In this document: positions 16,832 to 25,453 of the stretch, piece by piece
Layout of the letters: each line of letters begins with the position of its first letter
Numbering within the stretch: the stretch's first letter is position 1
NCBI GenBank assembly: GCA_029225225.1
Contig: JAQXWB010000043.1
Coordinates: forward strand, 1-64,000
Length of the DNA stretch: 64,000 nucleotides
Direction of reading: 5' to 3'
Source: Bacillota bacterium
GTDB taxonomy: Bacteria > Bacillota > Clostridia > Oscillospirales > Oscillospiraceae
The notes under the pieces: model-generated
Seen by the model: the letters and a program-made list of their open reading frames with translations, nothing else
Told to the model about the DNA's origin: nothing
The model's database searches: none
Made by a program: the position numbers and the translations under genes

Positions 16832-17506
16832 ATGAAACTCCTACTTGCGGAAGATGAGCGTTCTCTTTCCAAGGCGCTCACCGTGATTTTGGAAAAAAAC
16901 AACTATCTCGTGGATGCCGTTTACGACGGAGCCGAGGCGTCGGAATATCTCCGCACCGACCGTTATGATGGCGTGATCCTTGATATTATGATGCCGAAAG
17001 CGGACGGGATCACCGTCTTGAAGACACTCCGCGCACGCGGCGACCGCACTCCAGTGCTGCTTTTGACGGCGAAAGCAGAGGTAGACGATAAGGTCTTAGG
17101 GCTGGACAGCGGCGCAAATGACTATTTAACAAAGCCCTTCGCAACCAAAGAGCTGCTTGCGAGAATCCGCGCCATGACGCGTGCGCCAGCCGTACAAACC
17201 GCCTCAGAGCTGACCTTCGGAAACATCACGCTGAACTGCGCCACCTTCCTGCTCTCCTCCCCTTACGGCAACTTCCGCTTGACCGGGAAGGAATTTCAAA
17301 TGATGGAACTGATGCTGCGCGATCCGCAGCAATTGATCTCCACAGAGCGTTTCTACGAGCGCATTTGGGGCTATGACAATGATGCCGAGTTGAGCGTCGT
17401 CTGGGTCTACATCTCCTATCTACGAAAAAAGCTGACCGCCCTGCAAGCAAACGTGCAGATCAAGGCGACCAGAAACGCAGGGTACATATTGGAGGAAAAG
17501 AAATGA
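16832..17506 (+). CDS. OmpR/PhoB-family response regulator
   Basis: A receiver domain (residues ~1-115, with LAEDE, the phosphoacceptor in DGVILDIMMP and KPF) is joined to a winged-helix DNA-binding domain (ELTFGNITLNC to YISYLRKKL). The start is the ATG at 16832, six bases after GAGGTG; the track start (a GTG) lies in that ribosome site. The stop overlaps the kinase start as ATGA, so the two are made together. Its target is probably the divergent VTC operon and itself. Confidence 0.93.
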   Translation: MKLLLAEDERSLSKALTVILEKNNYLVDAVYDGAEASEYLRTDRYDGVILDIMMPKADGITVLKTLRARGDRTPVLLLTAKAEVDDKVLGLDSGANDYLTKPFATKELLARIRAMTRAPAVQTASELTFGNITLNCATFLLSSPYGNFRLTGKEFQMMELMLRDPQQLISTERFYERIWGYDNDAELSVVWVYISYLRKKLTALQANVQIKATRNAGYILEEKK

Positions 17507-18732
17507 TTCGAAAACTGCGCATCAAATTCATTGCTCTTTCGATGCTCTCCCTTTTTCTCGTCCTGCTGCTCATTATGGGAACGGTCAATCTTCTGAATTA
17601 TCGGGATATCCTCACGACAGCAGACGAAACACTTGCGCTATTATCGGAGAATCACGGGAAATTCCCGCAGTTTGACGGTAAGCCGCGGCCGCAGGATTCT
17701 TCGAAACCGCGTGATATGTCTCCTGAGCTTCCGTATGAATCCCGCTACTTCTCCATTCTTCTCAATGGGGATGGACAGACCGTCTCCGTTGATACCGGCA
17801 GGATCGCCGCGATTGACTCCGGCACGGCCATTGCCTACGCGCAGCAAGTATTTCAGCGCGGGCAAACGAAAGGCTTTCTGCATGATTATCGCTATCTCTA
17901 CGTCGCGGAGGCAAACGGCACGCGCATCATCTTTTTGGACTGCGGAAGAAATCTCTCTACCTTTCACAGCTTTCTTTGGGCAAGCTGCGCCATTTCGCTT
18001 TTCGGGCTTTTGGCGGTTTTCCTGCTGATGCTGCTGTTCTCCGGCAGGATCGTGAAGCCGGTTTCAATCAGCTACGAAAAGCAAAAACAGTTCATTACCG
18101 ACGCAGGACATGAATTGAAAACACCTATTTCGATCATCGACGCGGACGCAGAGGTCTTGGGCATGGAGCTGGGCGAAAACGAATGGTTGCAAGACATCCG
18201 CCGCCAAACGGAACGCCTTGCAGCCCTGACAGGCGACCTGATCTCACTGTCGCGTATGGAAGAACAAGCACCGCTTCAAATGCTCACCTTCCCATTTTCC
18301 GACATGGTCGAGGAGACGGCGCGTTCCTTCCTTGCCCCCGCGAAGCAGCAGAACAAGACGCTGTTGTTCTCCGTTGAGCCGATGCTTTCCCTCTGCGGAG
18401 ATGAAAAAGCGCTGTCGCAGTTGGTCACAATCTTGCTGGACAACGCGCTGAAATATTCCGACGACGGCGGTCATATCACCCTGCGCCTTTCGCATAGCGG
18501 GAAGAGCATTCGTTTGACGGTAGAGAATTCCTCTGCTCCCATTGATGAGGTGCAGCTATCGCAGTTTTTCGACCGTTTTTATCGTGGCGACCGTTCCCGC
18601 AGCTCGCAAAGCGGCGGCTACGGTCTTGGCTTGTCCATTGCAAAAGCAATTGTGCAGGCGCATAGAGGAAAAATTACCGTCTCCAGCCGCGACGGGCATT
18701 CCGTTCTGATCACGGTAACGCTTCCGCGCTGA
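17503..18732 (+). CDS. Sensor histidine kinase
   Basis: The 409-residue kinase has two membrane helices (near residues 10-30 and ~155-180) flanking an extracellular sensing region of ~120 residues. The dimerisation box follows with the phosphoacceptor histidine (TDAGHELKTPISII), and an ATP-binding domain with N, G1 (GLGLSIAKAIV) and related boxes. It would phosphorylate the regulator just upstream, whose stop it overlaps. The signal is unknown. Confidence 0.92.
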   Translation: MIRKLRIKFIALSMLSLFLVLLLIMGTVNLLNYRDILTTADETLALLSENHGKFPQFDGKPRPQDSSKPRDMSPELPYESRYFSILLNGDGQTVSVDTGRIAAIDSGTAIAYAQQVFQRGQTKGFLHDYRYLYVAEANGTRIIFLDCGRNLSTFHSFLWASCAISLFGLLAVFLLMLLFSGRIVKPVSISYEKQKQFITDAGHELKTPISIIDADAEVLGMELGENEWLQDIRRQTERLAALTGDLISLSRMEEQAPLQMLTFPFSDMVEETARSFLAPAKQQNKTLLFSVEPMLSLCGDEKALSQLVTILLDNALKYSDDGGHITLRLSHSGKSIRLTVENSSAPIDEVQLSQFFDRFYRGDRSRSSQSGGYGLGLSIAKAIVQAHRGKITVSSRDGHSVLITVTLPR

Positions 18733-18789
18733 GCGCAAAAACCGGAATGCTGTCTCGCCTTCTGCACATACTATCCCCGAGGTGATCGT

Positions 18790-18996
18790 ATGAAAGAAAA
18801 GGAACTACCCTTGGGCTTCGGGATGGCTTTAGCGCAAAATGAGCTAGCCATGAAAAAGTTCGAATCTCTGACGGAAACGGAAAAGCAATCCGTTTTGGAG
18901 CAAGCGCACCATGTCCATTCGAAACGCGAAATGCAGCAATTGGTCAACGGCATCGCCGCGCAGGGCATATCTGGCGGGATTCACGGGATAAGCTGA
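18790..18996 (+). CDS. Small conserved protein of unknown function
   Basis: A 68-residue protein, rich in charged helix (LTETEKQSVLEQAHHVHSK), preceded by a GAGGTGATC ribosome site. It begins with LGFGMALAQNELAMKKF, a pattern I have seen in small clostridial proteins without assigned function. There is no signal peptide or membrane segment. It lies 57 bases after the kinase and 15 bases before another small gene; the pair may be an operon. Confidence 0.75.
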   Translation: MKEKELPLGFGMALAQNELAMKKFESLTETEKQSVLEQAHHVHSKREMQQLVNGIAAQGISGGIHGIS

Positions 18997-19011
18997 GACG
19001 GAGGTGTTGTT

Positions 19012-19284
19012 ATGGCAAAGCAAGGTATGAAGCGCCCTGAAATCAGCAGTCAAAAGCAGAAAAACACCTCCCCGCCCGTGCCGGAGCTTCAGGGAAAGGC
19101 AAAGCACAGCAAGAAGCCGGCACGACCGATCATTGCGGGCACGGAAGCGCCCTCACAGAAGGTCTATCATTCCACCCCGCATAGCGAAAAGCCGATCTCC
19201 CCTGCCTATCCCGTGATCGACAACGATCTTGCGCGCGACAATTTAGAAAACGGCATCCCTGCCGCAGACCTGAACGATTTGTAA
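19012..19284 (+). CDS. Small hypothetical protein, basic and proline-rich
   Basis: The 90 residues are lysine-, serine- and proline-rich over most of the length and look disordered, with an acidic tail (IDNDLARDNLENGIPAADL). GGAGGTG stands upstream of the ATG. I do not recognise a domain. It follows the 68-aa gene closely. Confidence 0.65.
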   Translation: MAKQGMKRPEISSQKQKNTSPPVPELQGKAKHSKKPARPIIAGTEAPSQKVYHSTPHSEKPISPAYPVIDNDLARDNLENGIPAADLNDL

Positions 19285-19366
19285 AACCGGCGCTTTACAA
19301 AAAGACGTATGTAAGCAAAAGCATCCCGCTTTTAAGCGAATGCAGAATACTGTATCAATTTCATGA

Positions 19367-19465
19367 ATCAATAGACAGATTTCTGATGCAATAATCAATA
19401 TTTCTCAGATTAAGATACCTGTCCACGAAGTCGTAAAGAACGAATACAACTCCTTGAAAAAGTAA
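19367..19465 (+). pseudogene. Possible AT-rich gene fragment before the tRNA-Ser pair
   Basis: An open stretch of 32 codons without a start ends at TAA 19463-19465 and reads in part SQIKIPVHEVVKNEYNSLKK. Its base composition is clearly richer in A and T than the neighbouring genes. It might be the tail of a lost mobile gene next to tRNA-Ser, but no family is recognised. Confidence 0.25.
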
Positions 19466-19466
19466 G

Positions 19467-19501
19467 AAAATCCCGCATTCCGAATGAATGCGGGATTTTT
19501 T
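19467..19501. terminator. Bidirectional Rho-independent terminator
   Basis: AAAATCCCGCATTC and its complement form a 14-bp stem with a 5-base loop, with T runs on both strands. It separates the small genes from the minus-strand tRNA-Ser genes. Confidence 0.9.
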
Positions 19502-19506
19502 GCAGA

Positions 19507-19598
19507 TGGCGGAGTGAGAGAGATTTGAACTCTCGCGCGCTTTTTACACGCCTACTCCCTTAGCAGGGGAGCCCCTTCGGCCTCTTGGGTATCACTCC
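19507..19598 (-). tRNA. tRNA-Ser (GCT)
   Basis: A 92-nt class II tRNA with long variable arm and encoded CCA. The acceptor GGAGTGA pairs with TCACTCC, and the anticodon loop is CTGCTAA, giving GCT. Confidence 0.95.
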
Positions 19599-19626
19599 GA
19601 ATCAAGAAACGATATATAGAAGAGAA

Positions 19627-19715
19627 TGGCGGAGAGAGTGGGATTCGAACCCACGGCGCATTGCTGCGTCACCGGTTTTCAAGACCGGCTCCTTAAACCG
19701 CTCGGACATCTCTCC
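19627..19715 (-). tRNA. tRNA-Ser (TGA)
   Basis: An 89-nt class II tRNA with CCA encoded. The acceptor GGAGAGA pairs with TCTCTCC; the anticodon loop is CTTGAAA (TGA); the T loop is GGTTCGAATCC. Confidence 0.95.
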
Positions 19716-19718
19716 GAA

Positions 19719-20339
19719 TCATAGCTTGATTATATTAGCACGGATCTTCTCTTTTGTCAACTCCTTATATCTATTTTTTTCGGGTAAAATTGTTCCCGAA
19801 ACGCGCAGGAGCAGGCATCCGCACACAAGCACGGGCCATAGACCCGCGTGCCAGACACAGGTCAGATAGCAGGAAAAAGCGATCAACAGCAGGAGGCAAA
19901 CCGCCGCAATGCCGCGTTCCAATGCGCGTGCCATACGGTCGCTCAGAAGAAGGTGCAGCAATGCGCGCAGAATTCGTCCGCCGTCCAGCGGATAAAACGG
20001 CAGAAGATTGTAGGCAAGCAGGCAAAGATTTACGAGCGCAAATAAGGGGGCTTTTTTTGAAAGCAGCAGAAGCGCAATCCCATTGACCGACGGTCCTGCC
20101 ACGGCGACCGTGATCTCCTTCCGATAAGGCAGCAGGTCCGTCTCAATCACTGCCCCACTCACTGCCAGACGCAGCTTATGTACCCGCACACGCAGCAATC
20201 GTAGCATAAGCAGATGCCCTGCTTCGTGAAGCGTTACAGCTGCAAGAAAAGGCGCAAAGGTGTGCGCGGGGTCAAAATAGTAATATGCGCAGAGAAACAC
20301 CGCAAAAGCGGGCGTAATGTCAAGGCTGCATCTCTTCAC
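19719..20339 (-). CDS. Site-2 protease family (M50) intramembrane metalloprotease
   Basis: The 206-residue membrane protein has the zinc motif HEAGH near residue 39 and the second ligand region NLLPFYPLDGGR near residue 110. This is the layout of M50B proteases such as SpoIVFB, which cuts pro-sigma-K in the spore mother cell. About five membrane segments are visible. The start overlaps the upstream 79-aa gene by 20 bases. A role in sporulation is possible by analogy, but the substrate is unknown. Confidence 0.88.
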   Translation of the reverse strand: MKRCSLDITPAFAVFLCAYYYFDPAHTFAPFLAAVTLHEAGHLLMLRLLRVRVHKLRLAVSGAVIETDLLPYRKEITVAVAGPSVNGIALLLLSKKAPLFALVNLCLLAYNLLPFYPLDGGRILRALLHLLLSDRMARALERGIAAVCLLLLIAFSCYLTCVWHAGLWPVLVCGCLLLRVSGTILPEKNRYKELTKEKIRANIIKL

Positions 20340-20559
20340 GAAATACCTCCACAGCCTCCCTAATCCCCTCTCCGTCGGAAAGCGTGGAGATCATAGAAGA
20401 TACTGCCTGCGCAACACGACTGTCCCCCATTCCCGAAATCCAACCGCCCACGCGCTCGGCAACGGCAGGATACGCCTGCTTCAACATAACCGTTAAGGCA
20501 ACCAAAAGCAGGAGCACACCGATTTTTTTCCGCACCCATCGAAAGAGCATTTCCCTCAC
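20320..20559 (-). CDS. Small membrane protein coupled to the site-2 protease
   Basis: The 79 residues begin with a basic stretch (RWVRKKIG) and one membrane helix (VLLLLVALTVML), followed by an amphipathic outer part of ~45 residues. Its end overlaps the protease gene, so the two are co-translated. In Bacillus the corresponding neighbour is SpoIVFA, a membrane partner of SpoIVFB with a LytM domain; that domain is absent here. A short SpoIVFA-like partner is an inference from position only. Confidence 0.65.
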   Translation of the reverse strand: MREMLFRWVRKKIGVLLLLVALTVMLKQAYPAVAERVGGWISGMGDSRVAQAVSSMISTLSDGEGIREAVEVFREEMQP

Positions 20560-20604
20560 CCCGAAAATATTTTATGGAGATTTTACCAAATTATACTTTA
20601 GGGC

Positions 20605-20633
20605 TTGACAAATCGAAAATAAATGCATATAAT
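20605..20633 (+). promoter_or_regulatory. Promoter of tRNA-Pro
   Basis: TTGACA and TATAAT with a 17-base spacer, 12 bases before the tRNA 5' end. Confidence 0.85.
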
Positions 20634-20644
20634 ATCTTTGCTTT

Positions 20645-20721
20645 CGGGGTGTGGCGAAGTTTGGTATCGCGCTTGGTTCGGGACCAAGAGGCCTCGGGTT
20701 CAAATCCCGACACTCCGACCA
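20645..20721 (+). tRNA. tRNA-Pro (CGG)
   Basis: A 77-nt cloverleaf with CCA encoded. The anticodon arm is CTTGG TTCGGGA CCAAG, giving CGG, and the T loop is GGTTCAAATCC. Confidence 0.95.
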
Positions 20722-20723
20722 CA

Positions 20724-20776
20724 ATCGGACGCCAATTTTGATACAATGCGTATCACGATCGGTGTCCGATCTTTTT
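20724..20776 (+). terminator. Terminator after tRNA-Pro
   Basis: ATCGGAC pairs with GTCCGAT across a ~33-base loop that itself can fold, followed by CTTTTT. Confidence 0.55.
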
Positions 20777-20944
20777 ATGCTTCTATGCAACCGCGCAAGG
20801 CAAACCGGCAGTATGCGTATTTTCGGCGGTCAGGTCTCTGTTTTGTTAAATCTGGTCTTATTAATAATTACAGAATTGGATATTTTAAAAATGCCAGAAT
20901 GTGATAGAATCTTTGCATTATCGAAAAAACATTGGAGGATCAAC

Positions 20945-21820
20945 ATGGAAAAGACAAGATACGACCTGAATAAGGAATTGGCGCAGATGCTCAAGGGCGG
21001 CGTCATTATGGATGTTACCACCCCGGAGCAGGCGAAGATCGCTGAGGCGGCAGGCGCTTGCGCAGTTATGGCTTTGGAGCGCATTCCTGCGGACATCCGC
21101 GCAGCAGGCGGCGTTTCCCGCATGAGCGACCCGAAGATGATCCGCGGCATTCAGGAGGCGGTTTCTATCCCGGTCATGGCAAAGTGCCGCATCGGTCACT
21201 TTGTGGAGGCGCAGGTGCTGGAGGCAATTGAGATCGACTATATCGACGAGAGCGAGGTTCTCTCCCCCGCCGACGATGTGTATCACATTGATAAGAAGCA
21301 GTTCAAGGTTCCCTTTGTCTGCGGCGCGAGAGATTTGGGAGAGGCGCTGCGCCGTATTAACGAGGGCGCGGCGATGATCCGCACCAAGGGTGAACCCGGT
21401 ACGGGTGATGTGGTGCAGGCGGTGCGCCATATGCGGGCGATGAACGCCGAGATTCGCCGCGTGCAGAATCTGCGTGAGGACGAGCTGTACGAGGCCGCAA
21501 AGCAGCTTCAGGTGCCGACGGAGCTGCTGCGCTATGTCCATGATAACGGGCGTCTCCCGGTCGTCAACTTTGCCGCAGGCGGCGTCGCAACGCCTGCCGA
21601 TGCCGCATTGATGATGCACCTCGGCGCAGAGGGTGTGTTTGTCGGCTCCGGCATCTTTAAATCCGGCGATCCCGCAAAACGCGCTGCCGCAATCGTGCAG
21701 GCTGTGACCAACTACACCGACGCAAAGCTGATCGCGGAGCTGTCCACCGATTTAGGCGAGGCTATGGTCGGCATCAACGAGAATGAAATCGCCCTGCTGA
21801 TGGCAGAGCGGGGGAAATAA
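20945..21820 (+). CDS. pdxS: Pyridoxal 5'-phosphate synthase lyase subunit
   Basis: The 291-residue (beta/alpha)8 enzyme joins ribose 5-phosphate, glyceraldehyde 3-phosphate and ammonia into pyridoxal phosphate. Visible signatures are [20 protein letters not shown], the catalytic lysine region VMAKCRIGH, and [12 protein letters not shown]. The track start runs back into tRNA-Pro; the real ATG at 20945 has TTGGAGG before it. pdxT begins one base after its stop, matching the 12+12 synthase complex of the two subunits. The length is normal for the family. Confidence 0.97.
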   Translation: MEKTRYDLNKELAQMLKGGVIMDVTTPEQAKIAEAAGACAVMALERIPADIRAAGGVSRMSDPKMIRGIQEAVSIPVMAKCRIGHFVEAQVLEAIEIDYIDESEVLSPADDVYHIDKKQFKVPFVCGARDLGEALRRINEGAAMIRTKGEPGTGDVVQAVRHMRAMNAEIRRVQNLREDELYEAAKQLQVPTELLRYVHDNGRLPVVNFAAGGVATPADAALMMHLGAEGVFVGSGIFKSGDPAKRAAAIVQAVTNYTDAKLIAELSTDLGEAMVGINENEIALLMAERGK

Positions 21821-21821
21821 A

Positions 21822-22397
21822 ATGACGGTTGCCATTTTAGCCCTACAGGGAGCGTTTGTGGAGCACGCTGCCATGCTTGAGCGGCTGGGTGCAGCGCATT
21901 TTGAGATCCGCCAAGCGCGCGATTTGGAGCGCCCTTTTGACGGGTTAATCCTCCCCGGCGGTGAAAGCACGGTGATGCGAAAGCTCCTGCACGATCTTGA
22001 ACTGTTTGAACCGCTGCGGGAGCGGATTGCAGACGGCATGCCGGTGTTCGGTACCTGCGCAGGACTGATCCTGCTTGCAAAATCCGTAGACGGCGGCGTT
22101 CCCTGCTTTGCGACGATGGACATTGCCGTCAAGCGCAACGCTTACGGCCGCCAGTTGGGCAGCTTCTATGCGGAGGCGGAATGCAAGGACATTGGCGTGA
22201 TCCCCATGACCTTTATCCGCGCACCGTATATCGAGCGCGTCTCCGGCGATGCCGAGATCATGGCAACCGTAGACGGCAATATTGTAGCGGCGCGGCAGGG
22301 GAATCAGCTTGTGACTGCATTCCATCCGGAGCTGTGCGAGGATCTGTCGATTCACCGCAGCTTTTTAGAGATGATCGAAGAACGGAAAAGGAGTTAA
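21822..22397 (+). CDS. pdxT: Pyridoxal 5'-phosphate synthase glutaminase subunit
   Basis: The 191-residue class I glutamine amidotransferase supplies ammonia to PdxS. It shows LALQGAFVEH at the start, the oxyanion strand LILPGGESTVMRKLL, the nucleophile in FGTCAGLILLA, and the His-Glu pair in FHPEL. It starts one base after pdxS. Confidence 0.97.
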   Translation: MTVAILALQGAFVEHAAMLERLGAAHFEIRQARDLERPFDGLILPGGESTVMRKLLHDLELFEPLRERIADGMPVFGTCAGLILLAKSVDGGVPCFATMDIAVKRNAYGRQLGSFYAEAECKDIGVIPMTFIRAPYIERVSGDAEIMATVDGNIVAARQGNQLVTAFHPELCEDLSIHRSFLEMIEERKRS

Positions 22398-22402
22398 AAA
22401 CA

Positions 22403-22960
22403 ATGATACCGACACCGGAAGAAGCGTGGGCTTTGCTCTGCGAATATAATCAGGGAGAGTTTCATCGGAAGCACGGGCGCATTGTGGGCGATGTGCTTCG
22501 CTGGTACGCCGACGAGCTGGGCTACGGCGAGGAAGCGGATTTTTGGGAGGCCGTCGGACTCCTGCACGACCTCGACTTTGAGCAATGGCCGGAGCAGCAC
22601 TGCATCAAAGAGCAGGAGCTTCTGCGCCAGCGCGGCGTTGACGAGCGTTTGATTCACGCCGTGGCAAGCCATGGGTATGGGCTGACCGTGGATATTGCGC
22701 CGGAGCACGAGATGGAGAAGGTTCTCTACGCGGCAGACGAGCTGACCGGTCTGATCGGCGCCGCAGCGCTGATGCGTCCTTCCAAAAGCGTCAGTGATTT
22801 GGAAGTCAAGTCCGTCAAGAAAAAGTATAAGGACAAAAAATTTGCCGCCGGCTGCTCGCGGGAAGTGATCGAACGCGGCGCAGCCATGTTAGGCTGGGAA
22901 TTGGATACACTGATGGAAAGGACCATTCAGGCAATGCGCGCAAGCAATGCCGTCGATTGA
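22403..22960 (+). CDS. HD-domain hydrolase family protein
   Basis: The 185-residue protein has the HD signature (LLHDLDFEQWPEQHC) and a late HA/D region (AVASHG, VLYAADELTG). It resembles small uncharacterised HDIG proteins. The track start is inside pdxT; the ATG at 22403 follows AAAAGGAG by 10 bases. It is third in the pdxST operon, which hints at a phosphohydrolase role near vitamin B6 or just co-transcription. Confidence 0.8.
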   Translation: MIPTPEEAWALLCEYNQGEFHRKHGRIVGDVLRWYADELGYGEEADFWEAVGLLHDLDFEQWPEQHCIKEQELLRQRGVDERLIHAVASHGYGLTVDIAPEHEMEKVLYAADELTGLIGAAALMRPSKSVSDLEVKSVKKKYKDKKFAAGCSREVIERGAAMLGWELDTLMERTIQAMRASNAVD

Positions 22961-23309
22961 AAATCAGTCGTCTTTTGAAATTGCGAACCCGTGTGTGCAC
23001 AGGGTTCGCAATTTCAGTGATAGAGGGTGTATGGAAAGCGGTCTGGCAGAATCCTTTCTTCTTCTGCGCAATCGGTACAGCCATCCGAATCTATGGAATC
23101 CATATTTCTGCCGCAAGCACAAAACAGAGCAAACGATGTATTTCCTAAAATTTTTGAAAAACCATGGAACTAACCGCCGCTTTTACCGTCTATAGGTCGG
23201 TGAGCATATGAATCACATACATTCTGCGCCTGTTTTGCAATAGATTTCTGTCTCGGTATGTACATGACTTCACGCAGTGGTTTCGGAAACATCTGTCACA
23301 CAGCATTGC
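22961..23309. other. Intergenic stretch with a long hairpin
   Basis: A 14-bp perfect inverted repeat (GAAATTGCGAACCC at 22977-22990 and its complement ending at 23015) probably terminates the pdx operon, though no T tract follows. The ATTGCGAACCC core resembles a module of the repeat at 50737. I see no gene in the remaining sequence up to the next promoter. Confidence 0.6.
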
Positions 23310-23338
23310 TTGACAAAGCGGATGTTATGGGGTAGAAT
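23310..23338 (+). promoter_or_regulatory. Promoter of the 191-aa lipoprotein gene
   Basis: TTGACA and TAGAAT are 17 bases apart, about 52 bases before the start. Confidence 0.8.
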
Positions 23339-23390
23339 ATGCGCCATGCGGCGTTTGCCGCTAATATCTTAACGATTTAAGGAGAAAACT

Positions 23391-23966
23391 ATGAAAAAGA
23401 TCATTGCTCTGCTGCTGGCAGCGATTTTGATGCTCAGCCTCGCCGCCTGCGCCGAAAGCAAACCCGAAGCAACAGAAGACACTTCCTCCTCCGCGACGAC
23501 CGCACCCACGGAGACCACGACTGAGGAGCCGACCGAGGCTACTACAGAGCCTTCCGTCAGCACGGACGGCGAAACGCTCGGTCAGACGCTGCGCGCGGCT
23601 TTCCTCGATGCGATGGATACGAACCCCGAAGCGACCACCCTTGAAATCGCCGAAACGCTGATCGGCAATCCGGCGATTCAGTTTATGCCTGTCACCGAAC
23701 CGATTGTTCCCGGCTATCTGTCCGGCTTCACTGCGGATATCGACGGTTTTGCCGAGGGCACGATGTTCGCCCCGATGATCGGCTCCATTGCCTTTGTCGG
23801 CTACATCTTCCGTCTGGACGAGGGCGCAGATGTGGACGCATTCATGCAGACGCTCACCGGCAGTGCCGATCCCGCTTGGAATATTTGCGTCACCGCAGAG
23901 GAGACCGTGGTCGATCATGTCGGCAACACCGTCTTCTTCGTGATGTGCCCCGGTGAAGCTGCTTAA
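23391..23966 (+). CDS. Lipoprotein of unknown function with Thr/Glu-rich linker
   Basis: The 191-residue protein has a lipoprotein signal (LSLAAC, Cys20). A linker of ~40 residues rich in threonine, glutamate and proline follows, then a compact domain of ~120 residues (GETLGQTLRAAFLDAMDTN to FFVMCPGEAA). I do not recognise the domain. It stands alone, between its own promoter and a strong terminator. Confidence 0.8.
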   Translation: MKKIIALLLAAILMLSLAACAESKPEATEDTSSSATTAPTETTTEEPTEATTEPSVSTDGETLGQTLRAAFLDAMDTNPEATTLEIAETLIGNPAIQFMPVTEPIVPGYLSGFTADIDGFAEGTMFAPMIGSIAFVGYIFRLDEGADVDAFMQTLTGSADPAWNICVTAEETVVDHVGNTVFFVMCPGEAA

Positions 23967-23980
23967 TATACGCTTTCATG

Positions 23981-24014
23981 AAAACGGACGCGGCAACCAC
24001 CGCGTCCGTTTTTT
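23981..24014 (+). terminator. Rho-independent terminator
   Basis: CGGACGCGG and CCGCGTCCG form the stem, with a six-base loop, followed by a run of six or more T. Confidence 0.92.
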
Positions 24015-24042
24015 AAGGTAAAGGAAAGGATGGTGAAACGAA

Positions 24043-25443
24043 GTGCTTTTCTCAAGCATCCCGTTTCTCTACTATTTTCTCCCCTGTGTTCTGCTGCTCT
24101 ATTTTCTCGCACCGAAACGACTCAAAAACGCGGTGCTGCTGCTTGCAAGCCTTGTATTCTACGCATGGGGCGAGCCAATCTACGTCCTGCTGATGGCAGG
24201 GTCTATCGCATCCGGCTATGTGCTCGGGCTGCTGATCGAAAAATTTCGCGGGAAACCGCTCGGAAAGCTCTTTTTAATCGTCTCTGCCGCGATCAGTCTC
24301 GGACTGCTCGGTTATTTTAAATACGCGGACTTTTTCATTTCGAACTTCAATGCCGTCTTTGGTCTGTCCGTTCCGCTTCTCAGAATCGCGCTTCCCATCG
24401 GCATCAGCTTTTACACCTTCCAGCTTTTGAGCTATACGATTGATGTCTATCGCGGCACCGTCGCGGCGCAGCGGAATTTTATCACACTGGCTGCCTATAT
24501 CGCCATGTTCCCGCAGCTCATCGCAGGTCCTATCGTGCGCTATTCCGATGTTGCGGCACAGTTGAAGAGCAGGACACACAGCTTTGAGAAGATCGCCCTC
24601 GGCATTCGGCGCTTTATCCTCGGTTTGGCGAAAAAGATTTTAATTGCCAACGCACTGGGCGAGCTGTGCGATATATTCCGCGTCTCGGGCGATCAATCCG
24701 TCCTCTTTTACTGGCTGTATGCCATTGCCTTTACCCTGCACATCTACTTCGATTTCTCAGGCTACAGCGATATGGCGATCGGGCTCGGCAAGGTTTTCGG
24801 CTTTGACTTTCCGGAGAACTTTCGTTTTCCGTATATTTCCGCAAGCATCACGGAATTTTGGCGGCGTTGGCATATCTCTCTTGGCTCATGGTTCCGCGAC
24901 TATGTGTATATTCCGCTCGGCGGCAACCGCGTCGGCAAGGCAAAATGGCTGCGAAATATCCTCGTTGTTTGGCTGTTGACCGGCTTTTGGCACGGCGCGG
25001 CTTGGAATTTCATCGTTTGGGGTCTGCTGTTTGCTGTCCTCTTGGTCGTTGAAAAGCTTTGGCTGCAAAAGCCGCTGCAAAAGACAAAGCTCCTCAAGCA
25101 CCTCTATGTGCTGTTCTTTGTCGTCCTCAGCTTTGTTATTTTCAATGCCGCTGATATGAAGCAGGCACTTTCTGACCTCGGCGCGATGTTCGGTATGGGG
25201 AAGCTGCCGTTCTACTCCACGGAATGGAGCTACTATCTGCGCAGCTATGGCGTGATCCTCATGCTTGCGGTTATTGGCGCAACGCCGCTGCCCCAGAAGC
25301 TGATTGCAGCCATGCGACGGAGCAAAACGGGAGACAAGCTTATAAGCGTTGCGGAGCCGTTGGTGCTTGCGGCGCTGCTGCTGATCATGACCGCTTATCT
25401 CGTGGACGGTTCTTTCAATCCGTTTCTCTATTTCCGTTTTTAG
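24043..25443 (+). CDS. MBOAT-family membrane O-acyltransferase (AlgI/PatA-like)
   Basis: The 466-residue protein has about ten membrane helices. It carries the MBOAT core: FPQLIAGPIVRY, DFSGYSDMAIGLGKVFGFDFPENF, and the catalytic histidine in TGFWHGAAWNFI. It would move acetyl groups across the membrane to a surface polysaccharide, working with the DHHW protein ten bases downstream. The start is a GTG; the N-terminus LFSSIPFLYYFLPCVLLLYF matches the family. No glycan synthesis genes are adjacent. Confidence 0.92.
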   Translation: MLFSSIPFLYYFLPCVLLLYFLAPKRLKNAVLLLASLVFYAWGEPIYVLLMAGSIASGYVLGLLIEKFRGKPLGKLFLIVSAAISLGLLGYFKYADFFISNFNAVFGLSVPLLRIALPIGISFYTFQLLSYTIDVYRGTVAAQRNFITLAAYIAMFPQLIAGPIVRYSDVAAQLKSRTHSFEKIALGIRRFILGLAKKILIANALGELCDIFRVSGDQSVLFYWLYAIAFTLHIYFDFSGYSDMAIGLGKVFGFDFPENFRFPYISASITEFWRRWHISLGSWFRDYVYIPLGGNRVGKAKWLRNILVVWLLTGFWHGAAWNFIVWGLLFAVLLVVEKLWLQKPLQKTKLLKHLYVLFFVVLSFVIFNAADMKQALSDLGAMFGMGKLPFYSTEWSYYLRSYGVILMLAVIGATPLPQKLIAAMRRSKTGDKLISVAEPLVLAALLLIMTAYLVDGSFNPFLYFRF

Positions 25444-25453
25444 GAGGTGCCGC

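Noticed and set aside
22947-23195. 82-aa plus-strand ORF after the HD gene
   Set aside because: It begins inside the HD gene and runs through the terminator-like hairpin, with no ribosome site and no recognisable protein pattern.
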